64,000 bases of DNA from Sipunculus nudus (taxonomy: Eukaryota > Annelida > Sipuncula > Golfingiida > Sipunculidae). Where the stretch lies: positions 76,088,300 to 76,152,299 of the forward strand of contig CM049314.1 in NCBI GenBank assembly GCA_026874595.1, given 5' to 3'. Shown here one piece after another: positions 50,134 to 62,224 of this stretch. The first letter of the stretch is position 1. The number at the start of each line of letters is the position of its first letter. The position numbers were made by a program, and so were the translations under genes. The notes beneath the pieces were generated by a model, which saw only the letters and a list, made by a program, of their open reading frames with translations, ran no database searches and was not told the DNA's origin.

Positions 50134-50313
50134 GTCTATCATCTATCAAAAGTTGGTGGAACAAACATCAGCGAGGTAGTGAGGGGGGGTCCTCAGGTCA
50201 CTGATGACCAATGCTGTGGCAAAAGGACTGAACTGGGAGGGCAGATGCCGGAATCCTGCCGCGGATTCACCAAGAAATACCGGCAGCATTACCCTCCCTG
50301 GCATTGTGTCAAT
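50134..50313 (+). CDS. Candidate internal exon, unrecognised
   Basis: 180 bp fully open in phase 0 between ATAATCCACAG and AAT|GTGAGT, so splice signals and frame agree. The peptide includes KVGGTNISEVVRGGPQVTDD, QCCGKRTELGGQMPESC and YRQHYPPWHCVN. It has several Cys and Trp, so it is unlikely to be random AT-rich sequence. It lies inside the candidate 6.9-kb element, so it may be transposon-encoded. I do not recognise the family. Confidence 0.4.
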
Positions 50314-50659
50314 GTGAGTATATTTTTATGGACAGTATCCATCAAAGCTAACGAAGAAATTCATTTCAGGCTCTTACTTTAATTTATGCTGACTTTTCTT
50401 AAACAGAAACTGAACTGTGAATATCATGATAAAAATTACATTTTTCAGGGCAATAGTTAATCAAATATTAATGAAAAGCTAGTGAAACAATGTTTAAATA
50501 TATACTGGGGGAGTCTTAATTAATATTTGTCACCATAGGTTAAATATGGTTATATCTGCATATGTTCACGTCCTAGTAATTACAGTCACAGCAATACAAA
50601 ATGAAAATGTAACCTTCCAAATATGAACTAATTGACACGGTTCCTTCTATGTTTCCCAG

Positions 50660-50817
50660 GTGCTGTGAGAGAGAATCCACTGTCGAAAGACGCCACAGTG
50701 GACCAGGTAAAAAATACAGTGCAAAGCTGGCTGCGGTTTACTGGTGACCGTGACGGAGGGAAGAAAGACAGAACCTCAAAAAAAATTGAAAAGAAGGCAC
50801 AGCAGGAGAAATATTAG
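50660..50817 (+). CDS. Candidate terminal exon, unrecognised
   Basis: After acceptor TATGTTTCCCAG, reads GAVRENPLSKDATVDQVKNT then VQSWLRFTGDRDGGKKDRTS and a Lys-rich tail to a TAG at 50815-50817. The incoming phase (1) does not match the phase-0 end of the exon at 50134-50313, so an exon is missing, the break is real decay, or the link is wrong. The basic C-terminus would suit a nuclear protein. Confidence 0.35.
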
Positions 50818-51849
50818 GAAATATTGCAGGAGCCAGAAACCTTTTATTTAAAATCTCAGATTTCAAGGAATTTATTGAAAAGAGTAGCTTTTATTCGATT
50901 TTTAAACTGTAGGTATTATTTACATCAGTGAAATCAGGTTAGCATAGCTGCACTTTACCTTGGTCTAGCTTAGCTTGGCTTCTCTTCTGTGCACTTCAGT
51001 GGAGTTATAATTACATGCAAGACAACCTGTCATTACCTTACATGTTTTGTTTATTTAAGTTATTGTAATTAGAGTATCAGATTATTTTTATAGACATTTC
51101 AGAGATATAAGGGGGTATTATGAAAGGTTGTTTTTGAGTTCATGCCTTTTTTAAAGTCTGACAGTCATTGTGAATTTGTACCTCCTTAAACTTTGTAAAA
51201 TGCTAAGTTGAAATTATGGCCTCAAACATTGATCTTCTACTGTAAAGACTAAAGTAGTTGGTTGTTGATACACATTTATCCAAGTTTTAAAATAATGACA
51301 CTGTGACAGGCTCTTGTAGTTGTAAGATCTCAATTTTATTTCAGTTTGCAACACATAAAATGAGATTGATATGCATTTATATACATCTGTTCTGTTTATG
51401 TTTATTTAATTTAACACAATGTTTACATAAGGATGTCATTATTTAACATCTGAAATTTCAAGGATTTTTTTTAAGAGTAGGTTTTATTCAAGTTTTTAAA
51501 CAATAGGTGTTATTTACATCAGTCCCACCTTCAACTTGGTCTAGCTTCAGCACTTTAGATTAGTGTAATTATAATTACATGTAAGACAGCCTATCTTTAG
51601 TTATCATTGTTACTTAATTTTGTAAATAAACAATTAAAGTATATTATTCAATTTCATGTCTTAATTATATTGATTGCTTACCAGAGGAATTCATGGGTAA
51701 CACCTCCTGTTTATTTCCTTAAGAATTTGAAAGGGACATGAATCTGAGAACATGCAATGTAAATTATCATAAGTGAATGAACACAAAGCACTTTTTTTAA
51801 TTAAATAAATGAATTGGACATTGTATATATGGTTGTTGTGGATTATCCT

Positions 51850-52289
51850 GAATATTGTTATTCTAAATTGGCACAAGATTGGTCCTACATATAAATAATA
51901 TTGCAAGTTTTTCACTACACAGTTCAACAAAGGACATACACTTATTCTTCTTTTTGTGGATTTTACGATAAATTGGTCCTTCAATGTTCTACATATGAAT
52001 AATTGCAATTACATTTGCCCGAATTTGTCCTACATATATCTAGAATACCAATACATCAGTCCTACATTGGCCCAACATAAGTCCTACGTATATATAGTAT
52101 ACCACTACATCGGTCCTACATTGGTCCTACATTGTCCCTACATTTTTGCCAACGTTGGCCCAACGTATATCCAACGTAGGCCCAAAGAGCAACAATATGT
52201 AGGGCCAACGTAACTCACCAACGTTGGTCCTACATAACATGCCTACGTTGGCCCAACGTTAGTCCAACCAACCATTGCCAGCTGGGTAA
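51850..52289 (-). repeat. Right CCAACGTTGG-rich terminus of a candidate transposon
   Basis: Repeated TCCTACATTGGTCCTACATT, CCAACGTTGGCCCAACGT and CTACGTTGGCCCAACGTTAG end in CATTGCCAGCTGGGTAAG. On the minus strand this begins CTTACCCAGCTGGC, matching the left end at 45368. Confidence 0.6.
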
Positions 52290-52388
52290 GCTCCTCAGGT
52301 AACTTATAATTATCATTATCGGTGTACCAGAACAGTAAAAAACTCAATGCATTTGGAAAAGTGCAGTAATCTAAAATATAATCTCTAG

Positions 52389-52603
52389 ACATTCTCCGGT
52401 AAGCATGCTGATACCACGCCAAGTTTTTTTTTTCTGGACAAGACAAGTGCTGTTGAGCGTTGTCGAGGGCTTGGCGATGGACACCAGTTGATCTTCATCT
52501 CTGGCCTGGCAGAAGAGGTTGTGATCAAAGGTCTTGGCACAGTCACTGGAATCCCTATTTGCGGGTGTGATTCTGTCAACATGGACGAAAATGTGCACTA
52601 AAT
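52389..52603 (+). other. Exon-like open frame just outside the candidate transposon
   Basis: After TATAATCTCTAG an open frame reads SAVERCRGLGDGHQLIFISG, LAEEVVIKGLGTVTGIPICG, and ends NMDENVH at TAA 52601-52603. It contains a run of ten Ts translated as Phe, which may hide an indel or be an acceptor tract (true exon start near 52440). No ATG. Composition is protein-like, but the minus strand also has open frames here. Family not recognised. Confidence 0.3.
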
Positions 52604-52858
52604 GAGCACATGACAACACGTGACATATAGCGATTCTAGCCCGTCATTCAAGTTATACATACTCCAAACATACAGCAGTTTTCTGAAGGACATCAATTTC
52701 AACAGTGTCACACCCCGAAGGATTGGACGACCAGGTTCATTTAAACGGTAAACCAGACCAGCTGAAACTCTCACATACACTCCAAAAGATAAAAAAATCG
52801 TGTAAACAAACAATAAAATATGTTTAAATATACTTACATTTCTCTGTAGAGGTGTTCC

Positions 52859-52889
<31 letters not shown>

Positions 52890-54639
52890 ATATCGATTGT
52901 TACTACAGTCCACATAATTAAACACATTTGCTAACACTGGTATACTGCTTCGGTATTCACTGCATTCGAAGTTTACATGTTTAAACTTCTCCCGATCACA
53001 TGATCGAAGCGCCCACTGTATATATACAAGGGGACTCGCCGGCGCCTCAATCTACCAATCAACACAATTCCTTACTGAAACACGCGCTTGTCCCTCAAGG
53101 CAAAGTTGAGAAAGCTTTCACAGACAGGCTCATAGCCTCCTCTGTAGGATTACTAAAGAAATGTCACTCACAGCTGATGTTACCTGGATTCATCCAGTAC
53201 GATATGACTGAATATGCCAAAACTCAAGAAGATATTCAGTGTCACTATAGGTCATGTGAATCGCCATGGATGCACACACGGTTGATACATATCGTCGGAT
53301 TACCAGTCCGTCGGCAATAGCGATATCCACTCTGAAGTCCGTAACCGATGTATCTACGGGGCCGTCCTTAGATTTCGACGCTCTAGTTCAGCAACATCGT
53401 CTTCTCAGCTGTTTCAGACACAAAACAAATTACCACAGACTGTAGACAGCCGTCAAACTACATCTGACTGGCGTTGACTCAGGCGTTTGTAACGAGGTCC
53501 TGCTATCTATGGGTTATATACGCCTGCTGACGTCACAAGTTTTGACCGTCTTTTGACTAATCATTTCACAGAACTACACGGCTTGTCATTAACTGCATGC
53601 ATGAATACTCAAATGGACACGTCTCAAGAGATCAAACCCTAAAGAAATGCAAAATAAGCAGGTGCGATGCTTTTGGTGGCTGCAATAACAAATGTTGCTA
53701 TAGGAACCTTCAAGACATAAACCAGTTCTCGCCGATTTAAACTGTACAGATATTAATATCAAATGAGGCACCTGCGTTCTCTAACGTAAGTTCTCACGCT
53801 AACATATAAATCTGATACTCCATTTTAATTCACAATATATAAAAACTAAACATCTAGTAATACTCCTTACTTAAATATACAATAAAATAACTAAGTCACA
53901 GTCCTAGTGACAAACAGCGTCCAGAAACAAGATTTCAGAGTTAGTCTGTTGGCATATCGCAATCATCAGGTTCATTTCATATTGAGACCATCCATCCTCA
54001 GGGGTTTCAAGGTTAAGTAAACATAATAGCCCGTTGCAATGTTATTTGCATGTCTTCTAGATTTCATTCCAGAACAGAGACTGGGCCCTGATTTGATTGA
54101 CTGGTGCAAAGTGTTAGATTACAAGCAAAATTACTTAGAAATGACTTGAATCAAGCAATTCATGTTGTTTTTATTTTTCCCTAAAATTCTGGAGCTGACA
54201 GTGTAAGAAATTCAAAGATTTTGATGATATCTGCTAAACATTGGCATAAAGGATGTAAAAAGAAATACTCTGTGAACTGTATTTTTGTGATACGTCATAG
54301 TATCTTTAGAACAACAAAACTTTTACGCCTATTGTGACTTTATTTCTTCCTTGGGGGGAAATACTGGACGAAATTGTAACTTCCATCCCAGAAGACATAA
54401 CCTGCATGTCAAGCCTTGTTTTATTTATTACCAATCTCCTCAAACGCAGACTAGCGCGGACCCCTAATAAATATCTTTCAAAGTCCAGTCTTAAATTTTT
54501 TTCATACCTAATTTTTTTTTTTAATTTTAATTATTAAGTGGAATTTACGATTAAACTGGGAAATAAACTAGAATATAAATATGTCAGCGCTATTGGACAT
54601 TGGTCCGCTTTATCCACCGAGAGAAATGAAGTGGTCCAC
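52595..54639. other. No recognisable gene; one unassigned ORF
   Basis: An ORF at 53000-53320 (106 codons, containing LVPQGKVEKAFTDRLIASSV) has a TATATATA stretch at its 5' end but no recognisable domain. A short (TA)n block is at 52860-52893. Nothing else can be supported. Confidence 0.3.
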
Positions 54640-54950
54640 GTAAAGCCCCAGTCCCATATACGTGCCGGATCAACACGGATCACATCCGGCACGATCCGGC
54701 GTGTGAACCGTGAAGCCGTCGTGATGGTCCGCGGCGATCCCTGTTGGTCCTGGAACGTCTGGGAAGGTCTATGGGGCTCCAGGAGGCCAACACGGCAGTT
54801 TTAGGAAGTTCAAAACAGCCGTGTTCGTCCGTGACGGTCCGGGGAGATGGCGACATCCGGGCTGGTCCGTGTAGCCGCCGCATAGGAATCCCGGCGGCCT
54901 TATCCGGGGCAGCCGTGTTCATCCGTGCTTATATGGGACTGGGGCTTTAC
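54640..54950. mobile_element. 311-bp MITE with 21-bp perfect TIRs
   Basis: Left GTAAAGCCCCAGTCCCATAT(A) at 54640-54660 and its exact reverse complement at 54930-54950. The interior is GC-rich with repeated CCGTGTTCGTCCG/GATCCGGC words. Flanks TGGTCCAC and TGGCCCGA agree at five of eight positions, so an 8-bp (hAT-type) duplication is possible but unproven. ORFs inside are shadows. Confidence 0.75.
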
Positions 54951-55633
54951 TGGCCCGAAGACGTGCTATGCCAGGGGCAGGTCCAGGAATTTTAACAGGG
55001 TGTTGTCAGACCAAGGTGACTAGAAGGAAAACCTGAATATGGGACGAGAGCCGAATATACCTTCTTTAAAATAGGCCCGGGGCCAAAAACACCGAAGTTG
55101 GACTGAATCCAGACCCCATGAACCTCATATTATCCCCCAGATTCGCGACTGTATATGTTTGTTGTTGTTTCAATTAACTTTAATTAAAACAACAACAACA
55201 ACAACACCATGTAAAATTATTTTATTTTTCCAAAATTTTCTGTATATGTTAGATAACACAGTAGGAATAATAACTGCATATATTATATAACGGACGTCCA
55301 CCAAGCTTTGACACCTATTGCTGAAATGACACAATATAATCATTTCATAATGTAAGAACTCGCTCTTAAGTCCTGAATCTTTAAAATAATATTAATTAAC
55401 ATAACATCTTATTAATGTTAAAAACTTATTGGAAAAAAGCCGATTTCAGTTTTTACAAGCTTTTAGATTACACAAAACGTGTTCGTACAACGAAGCTTCA
55501 TTACTAGGAAAATGAGTATAAGGTGTATGTTCTGTTTTAGACTGAACATGCAGAGGCAAGGTGGCTCGAAGATACAGCATAGAAAGAGGATTTAGATCTC
55601 CCTGTCAGATGGCGTTCCGGCCATTTTAAGTGT

Positions 55634-55939
55634 TTGTGTAAAACCTTTGCGGATGATGAGAGTACTACTTCGATAATAAATGTTAACAAGAAATATGAAC
55701 ATTTTGTAAAGACCTTAAAATATGGAGGAGAAGAATTTAACCTTAACAGGATTTATTTTTTTGTAATGAAATATCTGACCATTTCTCAATTCATATCCAC
55801 GATGTCAGTTATCCACATACCAACATTTACAGAAAGCATAACACATGCCCAATCAATAATAAATCAGATTATATTGATGAACAAACCGCCTTTGGATAAA
55901 GCAAAAGGTTTTAATGTCTTCAGTTGTCACGGAACCTAA
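55634..55939 (+). pseudogene. LINE reverse-transcriptase fragment
   Basis: The frame contains KTFADDESTTSIINVNKKYE then FVKTLKYGGEEFNLNR. FADD is the reverse-transcriptase catalytic box, and the following spacing to a Gly/Asn/Leu segment resembles L1/Tx1-type non-LTR elements. 5'-truncated and divergent afterwards. The matching C-terminal part is at 56783-57190, beyond an inserted LTR. Confidence 0.45.
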
Positions 55940-56002
55940 TATAACAGATCACGTATGCGTAATGAACACACATTTTGTAATGGAGATAAAAAAATCAGAT
56001 TC

Positions 56003-56698
56003 TGTAACACAAGGCAGCGGGAAAGGTCTAGTGGAATGAATAAAGAAGTCAGTGGTTTTTTGTTAACAAATAACTATAATTTATTCTTAAAACAACCCTA
56101 AAAATACAATACACTAAATCAATATAATTATACAGTGAAACAGCGGTATCGCAAAAAGTCAATACAATCACACAAAAAGATAATGGTACAATACCTGAAT
56201 ACCAACAGTGTCACCAAAATATAAGTCCTTTGAATGTAAGCTCTCGGAGAATGACAGTCCAGTGGAAAGTTCTTGCGACAACACAGAAAGTAAACTGAAG
56301 TCCAATGTATAAAATCCAGGAAAGTTCTTGAAATTTCTATAATTGCCGCATTCGTCGGATAAGGTCTTAGAATCTAACACGCTTCTGCGTCCGCTGGTAT
56401 CTGCTCTGCTGTCTGCCTGCTGGTTCCAAGCAACAGCCCTTTATATACCTTCACACCCTAAGCCGGGAACCTTCTACTTCTCGAACAGTCTACAAAGTAC
56501 CCTACTCCACAGTAAACACGCGTTTCAGGAATTCTCTAGAAAGACATAGCCGTGTGTCTCCACGCATACCAGGCTAATCACGTGACCCACAACCAAGCGT
56601 GAAAACCCAAGGCCCACATGACAACGAGAGTTCAACCAGTACGGAATGTAACAACAACACGAGTTACGCCCGTTTCACATAATAGAGCACCTGTAACA
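56003..56698 (-). mobile_element. Probable solo LTR
   Basis: Bounded by TGTAACA (56003) and TGTAACA (56692-56698), i.e. TG...CA ends on either strand. On the minus strand there is a TATATAAAG box at about 56449-56440, then about 360 bp, then AATAAA at 56085-56080. This is the order of promoter and polyadenylation signal in an LTR. No gag-pol sequence is adjacent and no target duplication is clear. It lies between two parts of a LINE relic. Confidence 0.55.
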
Positions 56699-56782
56699 CA
56701 GTTAATGGCTTGACTTGCATATCCTCAATGATTCCTTAAAATTATCTTGGATTAAACGCTATAAGTTTGGAAATGGGTCCCA

Positions 56783-57190
56783 ATGGAAGTGCATTTTTAT
56801 TGTGTTTTCAGTTATCGTATTCTAAAACCTTCGGACCTGTTTCTTTGTTGCTGTAATGGCCTATATAATGAGGACATTCTATATTTTTATCAAGATTTGC
56901 TTATCGCCTTAAATACTTTTTATGACATGCGGGAAATTACAAATACAGAGCATGTAAAAAAAAAAAAAGAAATGGTCTGGTACAAAAATTATATTAGGAT
57001 TAAAAACAAAACTGTATTTTATCCTAAATGGTATAAAGCCGGCATAAAGCGTGTTGATGACATAGTGGCTTATCAGGGAACAATTTTATCTCCAACTGAA
57101 TTAAAAAGAAAATATGGGCTCGAATTTTATTTCCTGGAATATATGGCAATAAAAAGCTCAATACCTTTTTGCTGGAAATTATTTTGCTAG
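56783..57190 (+). pseudogene. LINE (L1/Tx1-like) C-terminal fragment
   Basis: The C-terminal part contains EMVWYKNYIRIKNKTVFYPK then WYKAGIKRVDDIVAYQGTIL and ELKRKYGLEFYFLEYMAIKS, ending IPFCWKLFC. This order (W-N-x-x-I, F/Y-x-x-W-x-x-G-I, then L-x-x-KY, and IP-x-x-W) is typical of the region after the reverse transcriptase in L1/Tx1-type LINEs. 5'-truncated relic with no initiating context; the C-terminal frame is open to the TAG at 57188. Confidence 0.6.
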
Positions 57191-57311
57191 CCTCCTATAT
57201 ATGTAAGGGTCGGCGAGAGAACAGTCTGATCAGTGGTGAAGAATTATCTTGTGATTTATCGCTTCTTTTGGGTAAAATTTTTACTATAAAATTATTATTA
57301 TTAATATTATA

Positions 57312-58612
57312 CAGTCTAACCTGACTGGATATCAGTCCCTTTCGAAATTCCGTTATATTATCTATAGATAAAATCTGTAAAATACGACTACCTGACTTTT
57401 ACAGACCACGAGCAGTTTTCCCCGACCAAAGTGATATATTACTAATCAATTGACCTGCAAAAATGCGGGCACTCTTTGTGCTAACCACTGACCAGCGTAC
57501 GCTCTTTACACAACGCTTTACCAATAGGCCAACTACCTATATCGTAAGCGCTGTTTGTTATGACCTTGTATCCTGAATCTCTACCTTAGAGGGGAGCACT
57601 GTATTTTGGTCAAATCAGATGAGACCCTGTGCTAAAGACAACACGGTTTACCAGCCAAGCGAGGAATACACGGAGCCAATGTCGTTCATTTCGTTTTATG
57701 TGACAGCTCATCGACCCGGCGACAGTTTGAACAGGCCACAGGCTCAGAGAGAATTGCCGCACACGTGGTTTCTGGGCGGAGCTTGATGCCTGTCGAGTGT
57801 TTGTTGACTTGCATTTGGTTGGTTGCTCGTCCCATCAGCATTTTTATTTTCAGCAGACAGGCCCATCACCACAACCTCGTGTTTTAATGCATCATAAACT
57901 GTCAAAGCAGGCAGCGCGAAAATCTGTAGCTTCTTTAGAAGCGCAAGATTCCCGCTGCCTCGGGAGAGTATGACCAGCGCTAAACGGTCGGTTGATTGAC
58001 CATGCGTGAAGCTGCGGTCAGTTGCACCACTGTCTGTTTGTTTTACTGTTTTATGTGTGTACGGAGCACAGGCTCGTTTTTTGGGAGGACCCTGGGCCGA
58101 CCCTTGGCCAGGAGCCCCAGGTGGGCGACGTGACTGGCTCACTAGATTGTTTTATTAATCCTCATGAATGGAGATCCCATAATTTTCATCTTTGATCTGT
58201 GCCACTGTGGTTTGTCTTTCATCTATTCAGTGCATTACATGAAGGCTCTAATGCAAAGAGTGGATAACATACCATGTTCCTAACAAGCAAGTGATGTTAG
58301 TAACCAGTTACGCCAGCAAACAATTTTGAGTCGTTCATATGAGCACATCGTGTCAGAAGAACCTCTATACATATGAGTACGAAGAGTATCTTATCAGAAT
58401 TCGTTTAGCGATTGACTTACACAAAACTCACCATTATATTCCACTGTAAATTTCACGCTATAAAGATGGTCTAATATGTATATTTCCGCACCAAATTTCA
58501 TCTAAATTTGTGCAGTTCCTTAATGTTCAGAACCTGTTTAATACGACCACCTGATTATTAAGACCACATTTTCCCAGTCCCATGGGTGGTCGCATTAGAT
58601 AGGTTCGACTGT
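57312..58612. mobile_element. 1.3-kb pogo/mariner-like non-autonomous element
   Basis: The left end CAGTCTAACCTGACTGG and the reverse of the right end CAGTCGAACCTATCTAAT agree over the first part. TA is present on both sides (57310-57311 and 58613-58614), as for Tc1/mariner/pogo insertion. Direct similarity between 57384-57435 and 58541-58590 suggests an internal duplication. No transposase: the 132-codon minus-strand frame at 57744-58142 has no ATG and no family motif. Confidence 0.55.
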
Positions 58613-58854
58613 ATTTAAGTATCGCATATGGAAAAACGTGTTTGTCACTTGGTTATAAAAATGCATAAAGGTTTAAATATCACAATTTTCTACATTTATA
58701 TAAAGGTTTCTTTAAGCCTTAAAAAAACATGGGTGTTTAGAAATGTCAATTTTTGGATGTGTATTTTTGTGAATTTATCTTGTGACTGCATTGATGATGA
58801 GACATGCTGTTAAAAAAACATAGAAAAAAATGCCAATAGATCTAGTATACTTCC

Positions 58855-59060
58855 ATCTCGTACTCAAGACTGTTGGCACCACCTGCAAAAGTTTTAACGT
58901 GGCGTCCATCCGTACGACTGCTTTCGATGAAAATTGCTCATATCTCAGGGGTGGTTCAATGTATTGGTCTGAAATTTGGCATGTTCATCCACCTCGAAGA
59001 ATTTTCTCATAGACCAGACACATACACGTAGTCGCTTATCAACTGCCCGTATTCTATTTT
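58855..59060 (-). mobile_element. F element 5' fragment
   Basis: On the minus strand it starts at AGAATACGGGCAGTTGATAA then GCGACTACGTGTA, the F left end. It also has a mutated palindrome (TTGGCACCACC) and the phrase GCTCATATCTCAGG. Truncated. Confidence 0.55.
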
Positions 59061-59070
59061 TTTATAACAT

Positions 59071-59465
59071 TAGCCCAATTTACACTAGAAAAATGTGGCG
59101 CGCTAGACCGGTTCAGAAAAATGTGCATTGAGCAGGCTACATTTAAATTTTCGTTCACACTGTGCCGGACCAAGTGACCATGTAAAGCGCGTTACCCTGT
59201 CAAGTTAGGCTGCATTGCACTTATCCCAGCCTAGAATCTGCATTGCGTTTACGCGCTCCACTTATGTTAACACACATTCGAAGCATAAATGTAGGCCGCG
59301 CCAGACTGAGTCTAGCGCGCGCTAGAATCTGGAACCGACTCAAACCGGTGGTTAAAATATAGCGCGCTCCAGACCAAAAATCCTCGAAATCTGACGCGTT
59401 TGGGGGTCTTGGCGCGCGCTAAACGATGTAGAGCGCTCCAGAAAAAACGTGTGTAAATGGGGCTA
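59071..59465. mobile_element. 395-bp MITE with CpG-rich interior
   Basis: The left end TAGCCCAATTTACAC and the reversed right end TAGCCCCATTTACAC are near-identical inverted repeats. The interior is rich in GCGCGC and GCGCTCCAG words with local inverted order (GTGGCGCGCTAGACC against GAGCGCTCCAG). No coding content. An 8-bp target duplication is not clear. Confidence 0.6.
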
Positions 59466-59959
59466 TTACCGCACGTTATGGCTGAAAAATGGTGCCACTT
59501 TACACATAGAATTGAAGTGTAGTTTGATTAAAAAAATAGAACTAATCGTGTGTTTTTACTACTGGAGATCCTTAGAGCCAGCTGTTCACCTACCTTGATT
59601 ACAGAATGTATGTGATTTCTGGCTTACCAAAGGTACATATTATTGAACACCAGGTTATTCCTGTTGAGAGTTCTTAAATACCTCTGTGACAGATGTATGA
59701 TTTTGTATCTAAAAGCTGTTAGTAAACAAAGAAATACTAACAAATCGAAATACCATGTAAGGTGGATGATTGCATATTTGCAGAATTTGAAAGGTGATTA
59801 ATTGCAAAACTTTGATTCGTTTGACTTTCCGCCAGATATCCGTGTTGAATGTGTCTAGGTTATTTTGGCGGGCCTCATATACGTTATAACCACGTGAATA
59901 TAAACAAAATAAAAATTAAAAACGAGTAATTTACTGAATTTTTACGAACAAAAAAATAC

Positions 59960-60035
59960 CTGGAAATCTGGAAGAGTCTACTTACCGAAACCATAGGTGA
60001 TCTTGAAGAGTTTACTTACCGAAACCATTGGTGCT
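59960..60035 (+). repeat. Short tandem duplication
   Basis: GAAGAGTCTACTTACCGAAA and GAAGAGTTTACTTACCGAAA occur 36 bp apart, each followed by CCAT[AT]GGTG. The region 60040-62220 contains no recognisable gene or repeat. Confidence 0.6.
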
Positions 60036-62224
60036 GAATGGGAGAATGCGCTTTTTCTGTGACACCAATGTTCCCCCGGAACCCATGTTCACCAGCAGGG
60101 AACATATTAATATTTATATCATAATAGCAATATTAATAGAGAATCCCCGTTTTTTAAATCGTCAAGTGAGCACATGTTTTTTTTTTCTGGAAGAAGGAAA
60201 TGTTATGATGTCCCCTGATAAATAATTAATAGAATTTCACTTTCTAAGTTTTTTAGGAATAGCTTTATACCTTCAAAATGCCAAAACTTTTGTTATTTTT
60301 ATGATTAAAACCGATAAAAGTTTTTTAATGGCAAATTAATTGTATAGATCTTTGGAACATAGGTATACAGGAAAACATAGGTACCGGAGAACATCTTGGG
60401 CTAATTAAGTGCTGTTAAGAATACCGTATATGCAGATTGTGTGGGGAACAAATTCTTTCAAAACCAACGGTACTCCATAAATTTGAATACAGATATATAT
60501 GAATTAGTACATTAAAGAAATTGATTTAATATACAATGTAAGTAACTATAAATGCAACAACAAGAGGGTTATTGACTATAATACCACACCACAGTGCAAC
60601 TAAACTATTTCAACAGATGTCTTTCCAAAGGTCAGTTACATGATTTATTTTTGCAACTGAACAGCTGGTTTGACAGTTAAAAGACCCTGTTCACACCGAG
60701 ACACACAAAGGTCCGGTACGGCTGCATCGGTAAAATCGTTTACCGCTAAAATGCAATGAATATGGTGCCGGTCATCTTAGCAGCAATATTAAATATGGAG
60801 GTACCCTCCCCCACCCATTCACCTCTCCGACTATAAACTAGGTCGATTTGAAGAGTCAGGTTTTCAGCATGATTGACATCATCATTTTATTTAATGGTGA
60901 ACTGTTTTGACCTCCCTACTGTTATACAGGTACTACTTTTTTATCGCATAAGTAAATGCTAGAATTGTGGTGTGAGTCTACATAAAGGCCTATACATATA
61001 CTCGTACTAGTAAACCCCATAAACCCATTCCCTACACTATAATTGGACTCGCTCATTAATGCGAATGCCCGTAGGATAAATCGCAGCCAGTGTGTCAGAG
61101 AGGGGGCATCATCACATATCTAGCTAGCGGGCCTAGGGTGTAGACCTTACTAGTACCTTATGGCTCGTAAGTCACTTATAGTCAGTAGCTAGGGTCTCCG
61201 CGTATTTAAGGAGTTGGAGGTACAGTCATATATTATATAGAAGCATCGGCGAAGTTGAGTAGCCCGCAACCCTCCACATCTTAAATAAAGCGTACACCCC
61301 ATGCATATAGACTGGCAGTATACTGTTTTGGCATATAACTGATAATTTTATCATTCTAAATTGGGACATGCTTTTTGGCCATTTGATGATGTTTCACTTA
61401 AATTCCTGTGTTGTTTTATATTATCTGTCGGGAAAAACCTAAACTATACATGTTCCTTATCATACTGAAAACAAAATGTGTGTCACGCTGTTCGTCAACT
61501 CCCATGCATGGTTTCATCACAGGTGAGCTCTAATAACCAAAGGGATCCTTAATTCCAGTGAACGGTGCTAGCCTACGGCCGCTGGGGATGAATTGGTATA
61601 TAAAATACTTAAAATTAAAAGCATTTGATTTTAATCCATATAACTCGATCATTTCAAATTTAATGGTCTGTTCCATGGGTTTAACTATATATATACCCCT
61701 CCACAAATTTCATCAACATTTAGTAATAGCTTTTTTAGCCAAGTTGTTTAACTAGACGTTAAACCAAATAATCAGAAGGGAAACTTACCAGTAATACTGG
61801 CATACTGCGCCACCTGGCGGAGGTATTTGTACTTATTAATTGTGAGCGGCAGCCACTAGACCAAGTTGTGACTGTAAATTACAATAGAGCCACAACTGGG
61901 TCTACGGCAGCCATCAGCTTCGTTAGAATTGAACAGGCCTAACAGCCATTAAATTAAAGCACGAGGTGGCTTATGTTTGTAAACAGGTTTGTTCATCAGC
62001 AGTATGTAATTGAAGTCATGTATTTTGATAAAATATTTACAGAATATATCTTCTCATAAGTCTATGGCAGGAATACCTTGTCTGGGAAAAAAAAACAAGG
62101 GAAATGTGGACAGAATTTCGGGGTCCATGGCCCGTACGATTTGGGTTTTACATGATGACATCCACGACAGCAGGCTCCACACAAACGTCAGCTATTGGGC
62201 TTATAGTCTGTGATATAGCAAACC

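Larger units (their letters stand above)
45371..52287. mobile_element. Candidate 6.9-kb transposon between facing termini
   Basis: Facing ends CTTACCCAGC (45368) and GCTGGGTAAG (52281-52290), each backed by an array of CCAACGTTGG-type motifs, could be the two ends of one element. A target duplication is not visible, so two separate copies or relics are equally possible. The interior contains AT microsatellites, a diverged GCGAAC-rich repeat and a few exon-like frames. Confidence 0.4.

Noticed and set aside
57744-58142. 132-codon minus-strand ORF inside the pogo-like element
   Set aside because: It begins at GTG with no ATG until late, has no helix-turn-helix or DDE motif, and lies in an element with no other coding content.
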